The translations under genes were made by a program, and so were the position numbers. Of a stretch of 13,401 bases of DNA, positions 6,336 through 13,372 are shown one piece after another. Under the pieces are notes generated by a model. That model worked only from the letters and a program-made list of their open reading frames with translations. It was not told where the DNA came from and did not search any database. Within the stretch, counting starts at the first letter, position 1, and every line of letters starts with the position of its first letter. This DNA is from an uncultured Clostridia bacterium (GTDB lineage: Bacteria; Bacillota; Clostridia; Peptostreptococcales; Acidaminobacteraceae), in contig CAMFGQ010000031.1 of NCBI GenBank assembly GCA_945950065.1, positions 1 to 13,401 of the forward strand, written 5' to 3'.

Positions 6336-7078
6336 TGAAAGAAATCGTTCTTGCAGGTGGATGTTTTTGGGGCATGGAAGGTTATTTTGAAAAAGTCTAT
6401 GGTGTGCTCCAAGTAACAAGTGGTTATGCAAATGGAGAAGGTGTGCCCAATTATCGTGATCTCTGTGCAGGTCTCTATGATCATGCTGAGGCCATTCGCG
6501 TTGTTTATGATGAGGAGAAGACATCTCTCTATCATTTGCTTGCTCACTTCTTTAGAGTGGTGGATCCAACTACATTGAATCGACAAGGCAATGACTTTGG
6601 AAAACAATACCGCAGTGGTATCTACTATCTAGATCCCGCTGAAGAAGCAGGTATTCGCAACTTTGTGTCCCTCTATGAAAAAGACTATAAAAAGCCCTTG
6701 GTGGTAGAAATTGAGCCCTTAGATAACTTCTACAAGGCAGAAGAATACCATCAAGATTACTTAAAGAAAAATCCCGGTGGCTATTGTCATATTCCTCTGT
6801 GGATAGCAGATGAGATTTTTATCCCTATCAGGGTATATGATGTGATTCCGGCTAAACCCTTTTTAGACTTTCCAGAGAACAACGATCCAGGAATCTATGT
6901 CAATGAAGAGGGCGTACCTCTCTATCTCTCTAAACAGAGGAGGGGTGAGACATTTGAAGGTGATCCACTGGTGGATCTACCTACAGATGAGTTGTATTTT
7001 GTACCCGAGGAAGAGATGATCTCCCTTGGTTATGGATATTTACTCGATCATCTAGATCATAAAAAGGAGGAGAGCTAG
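6335..7078 (+). CDS. msrA: Peptide methionine sulfoxide reductase MsrA with a degenerate MsrB-like tail
   Basis: MsrA reduces the S-epimer of methionine sulfoxide in proteins. The catalytic motif GGCFWG (Cys10) is at the N-terminus, followed by HAEA (Glu52), NDFGKQYRS (86-94) and NPGGYCHI (146-153). Cys44 and Cys151 are possible resolving cysteines. The MsrA domain ends near 160. The remaining 87 residues resemble only the two ends of an MsrB domain: GIYVNEEGVPLYLSK (186-200) matches the MsrB start, and ELYFVPEEEMISLGYGYLL (219-237) matches its end. The middle is absent, including the GWPSF motif, zinc-binding cysteines, HLGHVF and the RYCIN catalytic cysteine, and no cysteine follows Cys151. 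The GTG start overlaps the ccdA stop (TAGTG) with GGAGG upstream. An in-frame stop at 6305-6307 excludes a signal peptide, so the protein is cytoplasmic. Confidence 0.9.
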   Translation: MKEIVLAGGCFWGMEGYFEKVYGVLQVTSGYANGEGVPNYRDLCAGLYDHAEAIRVVYDEEKTSLYHLLAHFFRVVDPTTLNRQGNDFGKQYRSGIYYLDPAEEAGIRNFVSLYEKDYKKPLVVEIEPLDNFYKAEEYHQDYLKKNPGGYCHIPLWIADEIFIPIRVYDVIPAKPFLDFPENNDPGIYVNEEGVPLYLSKQRRGETFEGDPLVDLPTDELYFVPEEEMISLGYGYLLDHLDHKKEES

Positions 7079-8163
7079 TGCAGAGAATACTGGTGATTAA
7101 TCCCGGATCCACCTCGACTAAATTAGCTTATTTTGAAGGGGAGGATCTGCTTCATGGTGTCTCCATTACGCATTCAGGAGAGGAACTCAAACCCTTTAAA
7201 GGGGTCATGGACCAATTCGACTACCGAAAAGCAGCCATTGTTTCTTGGATCGAAGAGTTAAAGCTTCAAGGCTTTGACGCCATTGTAGGTAGGGGAGGAC
7301 TCCTTCGTCCCATGGCATCAGGAACCTATGAAGTTGATGAGGTCATGAAGGATGATTTATTGAATGCTATCTCAGGAGAACATGCCTCCAATCTAGGTGG
7401 GCTCTTGGCAGACTCCCTAGCAAAGGACTATGGTGTAAAAGCCTATATCGTTGATCCTGTTTCCGTAGACGAATTTACTCCAGTGGCAAGAATCAGCGGC
7501 CTCAAAGAGATTGAGCGTAGAAGCTTAGCCCATGCCCTCAACATCAAAGCCATTGCTCTTGCCCATGCAAAAAAGATGGACAAGGACATCCACCAGTGCA
7601 ACTTTATTGTGGCACATCTAGGTGGAGGGATTTCCGTTGCTTCTCTAAAAGAAGGCAAAATTGTCGACACCAATGACGCCAATGAAATGGGTCCCTTCTC
7701 ACCAGAGCGCACAGGACAACTTCCTGTAGGGGGATTAGCCAAGCTGATCTTTGATGGTTACTATGAGAACTGGGATGCCTGTCGAAAAGACCTCCGTGGA
7801 AATGGTGGACTCATGGGATACCTTGGTACATCCGATCTACGTGAAGTTGAACAGAGAATCCAAGAAGGTGATCAAAAGGCTGAGCTCATAGCTGAAGCCA
7901 TGTTCTATCAAATTGCCAAGGAAATCGGAGCCTGCTCTGCGGTTCTGCAAGGCAAGGTCGATGCCATCCTCCTCACAGGTGGTTTGGCTCATTCCAAACG
8001 ACTCTGCAATTATGTAGAGGGATATGTAGGGTATATTGCACCGGTGCATGTTTATGCCGGAGAAGATGAAATGCGCTCCCTTTGTCTTGGAACACTTCGT
8101 GTTCTGCGGGGGGAAGAAGAAGCAAGAAATTATGAAAAAGAGGTACTAAATGAAAACATTTGA
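7078..8163 (+). CDS. buk: Butyrate (branched-chain fatty acid) kinase, copy 1
   Basis: The enzyme transfers phosphate between acyl-phosphate and ADP, giving ATP and butyrate or a branched short-chain fatty acid in the fermentative direction. The 361-residue protein has the ASKHA-fold markers: NPGSTSTK (8-15), VGRGGLLRP, EHASNLG, VDPVSVDE, ARISG, RRSLAHALN, VAHLGGGISV and LPVGGLAKL. It ends with GEDEMRSLCLGTLRVLRGEE. Compared with copy 2 it is the more divergent. The usual DGEGPFSPER reads NEMGPFSPER and is one residue shorter, and ITGRGG reads LRGNGG. It starts at GTG with AAGGAGG upstream and overlaps the msrA stop (TAGTG). It overlaps ptb by 14 bases. Acetate kinase is excluded by these butyrate kinase-type motifs and by the ptb neighbour; which acyl chain it prefers cannot be read from the sequence. 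Confidence 0.93.
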   Translation: MQRILVINPGSTSTKLAYFEGEDLLHGVSITHSGEELKPFKGVMDQFDYRKAAIVSWIEELKLQGFDAIVGRGGLLRPMASGTYEVDEVMKDDLLNAISGEHASNLGGLLADSLAKDYGVKAYIVDPVSVDEFTPVARISGLKEIERRSLAHALNIKAIALAHAKKMDKDIHQCNFIVAHLGGGISVASLKEGKIVDTNDANEMGPFSPERTGQLPVGGLAKLIFDGYYENWDACRKDLRGNGGLMGYLGTSDLREVEQRIQEGDQKAELIAEAMFYQIAKEIGACSAVLQGKVDAILLTGGLAHSKRLCNYVEGYVGYIAPVHVYAGEDEMRSLCLGTLRVLRGEEEARNYEKEVLNENI

Positions 8164-9046
8164 TGAAGTACTCCAGGTTGCCAAATCCTATGGCAAAAAG
8201 ACTGTAGCTGTTGCCATGGCAGAAAATCGTGAAGTTCTAGAAGCAGTAGAAGCTGCCAGAAAAGAAGAGATCATCGATGGGATTTTGGTTGGAAACAAAG
8301 AAAAGATCCTTGCCCTTATGGAAGAGCTTGGCATCAAGGAAGAAAACTACGAAATCATCCATAAAGATGACAAACAAGCTTGTGCCGAAACAGCCGTAAA
8401 GCTTGTTTCTTCCGGAAAAGCCCATATGCTGATGAAAGGGCTGGTTGACACAAATATACTCTTAAAAGAAGTCCTCAACAAAGAATACGGACTGCGTAAG
8501 TCTCCAGTACTCAGCCATGTTGCAGTCTTTGAGATTCCCCACTATCACAAACTGCTTCTGGTTACCGATGCAGCCATGAACATTGCACCTGATGTAGACC
8601 AGAAAATTGCCATCATTAAGAATGCCATGAGCATTACTCGAAGCTTTGGCATTGAGGAAGCAAAGGTTGCCCTTCTTGCTGCAAAAGAATCCGTCAGTGA
8701 AAAAATGCCAGCCACGGTTGCTGCAGCAGAGATTGTTGAGCGAGGCATAGAAGGTGCCATCTTAGCAGGACCCTATGCTCTAGACAATGCAGTAAGCAAA
8801 GCTTCAGCTGAAATCAAAGGGCTCACAAGTCCTGTTGCAGGAGATGCAGACATTCTTCTTGCCCCACAAATCGAAGCTGGAAATATCCTCTATAAAAGCC
8901 TTGGCTTTTTAACCGATTCTCGTGTTGCAGGAACCATTGTAGGGGCTAGTCATCCTATTGTTCTGACATCAAGAGCTGATAGTGAGGACGCAAAAATGAA
9001 TTCAATTGCTCTAGCAGCCCTCTTGGCTGAAGAGCTGAAGGAGTAA
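8150..9046 (+). CDS. ptb: Phosphate butyryltransferase
   Basis: This enzyme exchanges CoA for phosphate on butyryl-CoA or branched acyl-CoA, giving the acyl-phosphate used by the kinase. The 298-residue protein has the phosphotransacylase fold with the markers MLMKGLVDTNILLK (93-106), LVTDAAMNIAPD (137-148), GDADILLAPQIEAGN (231-245) and GASHPIVLTSRADS (265-278). Its length matches Ptb, about 300 residues, and is shorter than many acetate-specific Pta proteins. The ATG lies inside the end of buk copy 1 (14-base overlap) with GAGG six bases upstream, and buk copy 2 starts three bases after its stop. Substrate preference (butyryl versus isobutyryl or isovaleryl) is not visible in the sequence; the Vor-type genes downstream favour branched substrates. 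Confidence 0.94.
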   Translation: MKTFDEVLQVAKSYGKKTVAVAMAENREVLEAVEAARKEEIIDGILVGNKEKILALMEELGIKEENYEIIHKDDKQACAETAVKLVSSGKAHMLMKGLVDTNILLKEVLNKEYGLRKSPVLSHVAVFEIPHYHKLLLVTDAAMNIAPDVDQKIAIIKNAMSITRSFGIEEAKVALLAAKESVSEKMPATVAAAEIVERGIEGAILAGPYALDNAVSKASAEIKGLTSPVAGDADILLAPQIEAGNILYKSLGFLTDSRVAGTIVGASHPIVLTSRADSEDAKMNSIALAALLAEELKE

Positions 9047-9048
9047 GT

Positions 9049-10119
9049 ATGTATACAATTTTGGCCATTAACCCTGGGAGTACCTCCACAAAGATTGCGA
9101 TCTTTGAAGATGAAACTCCTATTTATGAAAAGACACTTCGCCACAGCACCGATGAAATCTGTACCTTTGAAAAGATCATTGATCAAACAGATTTCAGAAA
9201 ACAAATCATCACAGATACCCTAAAGGAAGCCAACATCTCCCTAGGAAGCCTAGATGCTGTTGTGGGTCGTGGTGGTCTGGTAAAGCCTATCTCAGGTGGA
9301 ACCTATTCTGTCAATGAAGCACTGTTAAAGGATTCCAAAGAAGGCGTTTTGGGACAGCATGCATCCAATCTAGGAGCCGTTTTGGCAAAGCAGATTGCTG
9401 ATGATGCCAACATCCCATCCTTTATCGTTGACCCTGTTGTTGTGGATGAGCTGCAAGAAGTTGCACGAATCAGTGGACATCGCCTGTTAGAACGCAGGAG
9501 CATCGTTCATGCACTGAACCAAAAGGCAGTTTCTTATCGCTATGCCAAGGAAAATAACACCAGCTACGACAAACTGAATCTTATCGTTGCTCACCTAGGT
9601 GGCGGAGTTTCTGTAGGTGCACATCAAAAAGGAAGAATCATTGATGTGAACAATGCCCTGGATGGTGAAGGTCCCTTCTCACCTGAGCGAAGTGGTGGCT
9701 TACCAGTAGGTGGACTTGCTAAACTCTGTTTTAGTGGAGAATACACCTATGAGGAAGTCAAAAAAATGATCACCGGACGAGGTGGCTATGTATCCTATCT
9801 AGGGACCAATGATGGGATTGAAGTGGCAAAACGCATTGAAGCTGGCGATAAAGAAGCTAAACTGATCCAGGATGCCCTCTGCTATCAGACAGCTAAGGAG
9901 ATAGGTGCTTGTGCAACTGTGCTCAAGGGGAAAGTCGATGCCATCATCCTTACTGGTGGTCTAGTTTATTCTGAGGATATTGGGGACTATATTGAGGCCC
10001 ATGTAGGCTTTATTGCACCAGTCATCCGTTATCCAGGTGAAGACGAAATGGAAGCCCTAGCAGCAGGTGCTCTACGTGTCATGCGAGGAGAGGAAAAAGC
10101 AAAAGATTATGAGGGTTAA
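9049..10119 (+). CDS. buk: Butyrate (branched-chain fatty acid) kinase, copy 2
   Basis: This second acyl kinase is of the same family as copy 1 (7078-8163) but clearly distinct: by my manual count 27 of the first 60 residues are identical. The 356-residue protein carries the canonical family motifs: NPGSTSTK (8-15), VGRGGLVKP, QHASNLGA, VDPVVVDEL, ERRSIVHALNQKAV, VAHLGGGVSVGA, DGEGPFSPERSG, LPVGGLAKL, MITGRGGYVSYLGTND and the C-terminal PGEDEMEALAAGALRVMRGEE. Every part looks intact, so this is the better candidate for the standard butyrate or branched-chain fatty acid kinase. The ATG is preceded by AAGGAG overlapping the end of ptb. Its 3' end overlaps the ATPase gene by 11 bases. Confidence 0.94.
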   Translation: MYTILAINPGSTSTKIAIFEDETPIYEKTLRHSTDEICTFEKIIDQTDFRKQIITDTLKEANISLGSLDAVVGRGGLVKPISGGTYSVNEALLKDSKEGVLGQHASNLGAVLAKQIADDANIPSFIVDPVVVDELQEVARISGHRLLERRSIVHALNQKAVSYRYAKENNTSYDKLNLIVAHLGGGVSVGAHQKGRIIDVNNALDGEGPFSPERSGGLPVGGLAKLCFSGEYTYEEVKKMITGRGGYVSYLGTNDGIEVAKRIEAGDKEAKLIQDALCYQTAKEIGACATVLKGKVDAIILTGGLVYSEDIGDYIEAHVGFIAPVIRYPGEDEMEALAAGALRVMRGEEKAKDYEG

Positions 10120-10771
10120 GATTGTTACCGGACATTATGGTACAGGGAAAACAGAGTTCTCCGTCAGTCTTGCTATGAAAATGGCAGCAGAAGGGAAGAA
10201 GGTTGCCCTGGCAGATCTTGACATCGTCAATGTCTATTTTAGGAGTAGGGAGCGTGCCGACCTATTAGAACAAGCAGGGATCCATGTGATCAGCTCTTCT
10301 TTAGGTCATCAATCCACCCTTGATCTTCCAGCGATTTCAGCTGAGATCAGGGGTCCCATCCACGACACAACAACAGAGGTGATTCTAGATGTGGGTGGAG
10401 ACATGGCAGGTACCAATGCTCTGGTTAATTTTAAAAAGGATGTAGAGGAGAGCGGTTATGAACTTCTCTATGTCATCAATTCCCATCGGCCCGAAACCAG
10501 TACCCTAGAAGGAGCACTGAAACATCTCGATGGCATTGAGATGGTGTCAGGTCTCAAGGTTAGTGGACTGGTTGTGAATAGTCATTTTTTACGCGACACA
10601 ACTGCCCAGGACATCTTAGAGGGTTATGCCTTAGCCCAGCGAGTAAAAGAAGAACGAGGCATACCCATCCGCTATATCAGTGGTATACCATCTGCCTTAG
10701 CAGACTTACCAAAAGATCTAGAGGGAGAACAAGTAGAAGTGGGCATGTATATGCGCGAAGATTGGATGTAA
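10109..10771 (+). CDS. P-loop ATPase of unknown function, ParA/MinD-like fold
   Basis: This 220-residue cytoplasmic P-loop protein has Walker A GHYGTGKT at 8-15, a conserved Asp in LADLDIVN (33-41) after the second strand, a Walker B-like strand VILDVGGDMAG (91-101) and NSH at 124-126, where base-recognition residues usually lie. These features suggest the SIMIBI (MinD/ParA/CobQ-like) class. The signature lysine of the deviant Walker A (KGGxGKT) is absent, as His-Tyr occupies that side. There is no membrane helix or iron-sulfur motif. The ATG at 10109 is chosen because it places Walker A at the usual distance from the N-terminus; the GTG at 10067 would add 14 unlike residues and a 53-base overlap. 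It lies between buk copy 2 and vorD, with 13 bases to vorD. A role in assembling or regulating the oxidoreductase is only a guess. Confidence 0.75.
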   Translation: MRVKIVTGHYGTGKTEFSVSLAMKMAAEGKKVALADLDIVNVYFRSRERADLLEQAGIHVISSSLGHQSTLDLPAISAEIRGPIHDTTTEVILDVGGDMAGTNALVNFKKDVEESGYELLYVINSHRPETSTLEGALKHLDGIEMVSGLKVSGLVVNSHFLRDTTAQDILEGYALAQRVKEERGIPIRYISGIPSALADLPKDLEGEQVEVGMYMREDWM

Positions 10772-10784
10772 AAGGAGGATTCAA

Positions 10785-11000
10785 GTGGCAAAAGGAACGG
10801 TTACATTTAAGCAGGAAATTTGTAAGGGATGTGGGCTCTGTGTAACAGTATGTCCCGTCCAATGTCTAGCACTAGATCGAACACAAATTAATGCAAAGGG
10901 ATACAATCCCGCTTATTTAAAAGAACCGGACAAATGCATTGGGTGTGCAAACTGTGCAACCATGTGCCCTGATGTAGTCATTACTGTGGAAAGATTTTAG
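10785..11000 (+). CDS. vorD: 2-oxoacid:ferredoxin oxidoreductase delta subunit (2x[4Fe-4S])
   Basis: This is the ferredoxin-like electron-transfer subunit, which passes electrons from the thiamine pyrophosphate site to external ferredoxin. The 71-residue protein has two full CxxCxxCxxxCP motifs, Cys13/16/19/23 and Cys51/54/57/61, each enough for one [4Fe-4S] cluster. Cys27 is an extra cysteine. It starts at GTG with a strong AAAGGAGG at 10771-10778. It is the first of four subunit genes in the order delta-alpha-beta-gamma, and the alpha gene starts ten bases after its stop with GGAGG between them. Alone it could be any bacterial-type ferredoxin; position makes the subunit call firm. Confidence 0.9.
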   Translation: MAKGTVTFKQEICKGCGLCVTVCPVQCLALDRTQINAKGYNPAYLKEPDKCIGCANCATMCPDVVITVERF

Positions 11001-11010
11001 GAGGAAAAGC

Positions 11011-12072
11011 ATGGCAAAAGTATTAATGAAGGGGAATGAAGCCATTGGCGCTGCAGCCATTAATGCTGGCTGTAAGTATTTCTTTGGTTATCCCATTACC
11101 CCTCAAAGTGAACTGCCGGAATACATGTCAAGAGAACTACCAAAGCATGGTGGAGTTTTCTTACAAGCCGAAAGTGAAGTCGCAGCAATCAATATGGTCT
11201 ATGGTGCAGCAGGAAGTGGTGTACGCGTCATGACCAGCTCTTCTTCTCCAGGAATTGCTCTGAAACAAGAAGGGATTTCTTATATTGCAGGGGCAGAACT
11301 ACCTTGTGTTATCGTCAACATCGTTCGTGGTGGACCAGGCCTTGGTGGTATCCAACCTGCTCAAAGTGACTATTTCCAAGCTACCCGTGGTGGTGGAAAT
11401 GGTGACTATCGCTTAATTGTCTACGCACCAAGCAATCTACAGGAACTTGTAGACTTTATGCAACTTGCTTTTCACAAAGCTGACTATTATCGCAACCCTG
11501 TTATGGTCATGGGTGATGGAATGATTGGCCAAATGATGGAGCCTGTTGAAATCAAAAAGATGGATGAGGACAACCTGCCTGAGAAGGACTGGGCAACAAC
11601 CGGTACAGGTGGTAAGAGAAAGCCAAACATCATCAACTCCCTCTACTTAGCTCCTGATGTTCTAGAAGATCATAATGAGCATTTAGAAAGAAAATATAAG
11701 ACCATTGAGGAAAATGAGCAGCGCTATGAGAATCACCAACTGGAAGATGCTGAAGTCGTGATCGTTGCCTATGGTACAACAGCACGTATTGCTAAAACTG
11801 CCATTGAAAATCTGGAAAAGAAGGGGATTAAAGCGGGCATGATCCGTCCTATTACCCTGTGGCCTTTCCCAGAAGTTGCCTTTAAAGAATTAGATGAAAA
11901 AACAAAAGATCTCCTAGTTGTTGAGATGAGTATGGGTCAAATGATTGATGATGTGAAAATCGTCAATGAAGGAAAACGTGATGTTCATTTTGTTGGTCGT
12001 TCCGGCGGAATGATTCCTACACCTCAACTCATTGAAGATGCAGTGATGAAGATTGTAGAAGGGAGAAAATAA
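11011..12072 (+). CDS. vorB: 2-oxoacid:ferredoxin oxidoreductase alpha subunit (VorB type)
   Basis: The alpha subunit carries the pyrimidine-binding and transketolase C-terminal-like domains of the enzyme, which oxidatively decarboxylates a 2-oxoacid to acyl-CoA with reduction of ferredoxin. The 353-residue protein shows GNEAIGAAAINAGCKYFFGYPITP (8-31), with the YPITP substrate and CoA motif, and the conserved AESE (53-56), in which a Glu activates thiamine pyrophosphate. SSSSPG (76-81) and NIVRGGPGLGG (103-113) follow. The C-terminal domain (about 245-350) holds VIVAYGTTARIAK and GMIRPITLWPFPE. By overall pattern it is most like 3-methyl-2-oxobutanoate:ferredoxin oxidoreductase VorB. 2-oxoglutarate (KorA) specificity is the main alternative. 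Its stop overlaps the beta gene by one base (TAATG). Confidence 0.9.
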   Translation: MAKVLMKGNEAIGAAAINAGCKYFFGYPITPQSELPEYMSRELPKHGGVFLQAESEVAAINMVYGAAGSGVRVMTSSSSPGIALKQEGISYIAGAELPCVIVNIVRGGPGLGGIQPAQSDYFQATRGGGNGDYRLIVYAPSNLQELVDFMQLAFHKADYYRNPVMVMGDGMIGQMMEPVEIKKMDEDNLPEKDWATTGTGGKRKPNIINSLYLAPDVLEDHNEHLERKYKTIEENEQRYENHQLEDAEVVIVAYGTTARIAKTAIENLEKKGIKAGMIRPITLWPFPEVAFKELDEKTKDLLVVEMSMGQMIDDVKIVNEGKRDVHFVGRSGGMIPTPQLIEDAVMKIVEGRK

Positions 12073-12818
12073 TGCCTATTGTATTTCAAAAAACAAGGGG
12101 ACTGACAGATAATGAAACACACTACTGTCCAGGTTGTACCCATGGTATCATTCACCGTCTGGTCGGTGAAGTCCTTGAAGAACTAGGTGTGTTGGATCAA
12201 GCCATTGGTGTAGCACCAGTTGGATGTTCTGTTCTTGCCTACAATTATTTTAACTGTGACATGCATGAAGCTGCCCATGGTCGTGCACCTGCTGTGGCCA
12301 CGGGAATCAAGCGTGTTCGCCCTGAAAACATTGTGTTCACCTATCAAGGTGATGGTGACCTTGCTTCCATCGGTACTGCAGAAATTGTTCATGCAGCTCA
12401 TAGAAGTGAAAACATCACCACCATCTTCGTCAACAATGCCATTTATGGTATGACGGGTGGACAAATGGCTCCTACTTCTTTACCAGGGCAACGCACCACT
12501 ACTTCTCCCTATGGACGTGATCCAAAGCAAGTAGGTTTTCCTATCCGTATTGCTGAGATGTTAGCTACCATTCCTGGTGCAACTTATGTTGAGCGTGTTG
12601 CCGTGGATACCCCTGGCAATGTGCGTAAGGCAAAAGCTGCTATTAAGCGTGCCTTTGAAACACAGATCAAAGGGGAAGGCTTTGCTATTGTTGAAGTTCT
12701 TTCCACTTGTCCTACCAACTGGGGAATGGATGCACCAACTGCACTGAACTGGCTACGAGAAAACATGATTCCCTACTACCCAATCGGGAAGTACAGGGAT
12801 CCTGCAGAGGAGGAATAA
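12072..12818 (+). CDS. vorA: 2-oxoacid:ferredoxin oxidoreductase beta subunit (TPP-binding, VorA type)
   Basis: This subunit binds the diphosphate of thiamine pyrophosphate and works with the alpha subunit to form the active site. In the 248-residue protein, HYCPGCTHG (17-25) is the N-terminal Cys motif of this subunit family. VAPVGCSV (47-54) and HGRAPAVATGIKR (69-81) follow. The TPP signature runs from QGDGDLASIG (92-101) to NNAIYGMTGGQMAPTS (121-136), where GDGD and the NN/YGMTGGQ residues bind Mg2+ and the diphosphate. Its length is typical. ATG overlaps the alpha stop, with GGGAG upstream. The gamma gene begins one base after its stop. Cys18/21 plus a later cysteine could ligate a cluster as in related enzymes. 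Confidence 0.92.
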   Translation: MPIVFQKTRGLTDNETHYCPGCTHGIIHRLVGEVLEELGVLDQAIGVAPVGCSVLAYNYFNCDMHEAAHGRAPAVATGIKRVRPENIVFTYQGDGDLASIGTAEIVHAAHRSENITTIFVNNAIYGMTGGQMAPTSLPGQRTTTSPYGRDPKQVGFPIRIAEMLATIPGATYVERVAVDTPGNVRKAKAAIKRAFETQIKGEGFAIVEVLSTCPTNWGMDAPTALNWLRENMIPYYPIGKYRDPAEEE

Positions 12819-12819
12819 A

Positions 12820-13365
12820 ATGGCTGAACGTACAATTCTAGCGGGATTTGGTGGCCAAGGCGTTATGCTTATGGGTCAACTTCTTACCTATGCAGGCATG
12901 CTTGAAGATAAGCAAGTAACCTGGTTACCTTCCTATGGCCCCGAAATGCGTGGTGGAACAGCTAACTGTACCGTCATGATGGATGAAGAAGCCATTGGAT
13001 CACCAGTTATTTCTAAAAATGCAACCTCCATCATTGTGATGAACCAACCTTCTCTCTTCAAATTTGAAGAAGATTTAGTACCAGGTGGAGTCTGCCTCAT
13101 TAACTCTTCGTTAATTGATGCAAAACCCACACGAGATGACATTAAGGCTGTCTATGTGCCTAGCAATGAGATTGCTGCTGAACTTGGAAACATGCGTGTA
13201 GCAAACATTGTTATGCTGGGTGCCTTTGTTGAACTGACTGGTGCAGTGAAGAAGGAAAGTGTTCTAGAAGCTCTTTCAGAGAAGCTGGGCGCAAGCAAAG
13301 CACATCTTATGGAGATCAATGAGAAAGCCTTTGAAAAAGGCGCTGAGGCTGTTAAACAGCAGTAA
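12820..13365 (+). CDS. vorC: 2-oxoacid:ferredoxin oxidoreductase gamma subunit (VorC type)
   Basis: The gamma subunit forms part of the CoA-handling and interdomain structure of the oxidoreductase. The 181-residue protein begins with the family marker GFGGQGVMLMGQ (9-20) and continues with WLPSYGPEMRGGTANC (35-50), both diagnostic of the gamma domain of Por/Kor/Vor enzymes. Length is normal. ATG at 12820 follows AGAGGAGG at good spacing and is one base from the beta stop. It is the last gene of the operon, and a terminator stem begins eight bases after the stop. Confidence 0.92.
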   Translation: MAERTILAGFGGQGVMLMGQLLTYAGMLEDKQVTWLPSYGPEMRGGTANCTVMMDEEAIGSPVISKNATSIIVMNQPSLFKFEEDLVPGGVCLINSSLIDAKPTRDDIKAVYVPSNEIAAELGNMRVANIVMLGAFVELTGAVKKESVLEALSEKLGASKAHLMEINEKAFEKGAEAVKQQ

Positions 13366-13372
13366 AGGAATT

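Noticed and set aside
6228..6607. Minus-strand open frames opposite ccdA/msrA, His- and Asn-rich
   Set aside because: The odd composition follows from being antisense to the msrA codons. No family is recognised.
6335..7078. A frameshift explaining the missing MsrB core
   Set aside because: Both remnant MsrB ends are in the same frame as MsrA, and no other frame in the tail holds the missing motifs. An in-frame loss fits better.
10067..10108. GTG start at 10067 for the P-loop ATPase
   Set aside because: It would overlap the kinase by 53 bases and add 14 residues that only read the kinase in another frame. The ATG at 10109 places Walker A normally.
7078..10119. The two kinase genes as a repeat from a recent tandem duplication or assembly artefact
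   Set aside because: The proteins differ at over half of the compared N-terminal positions and in motif details, so they are old paralogs.
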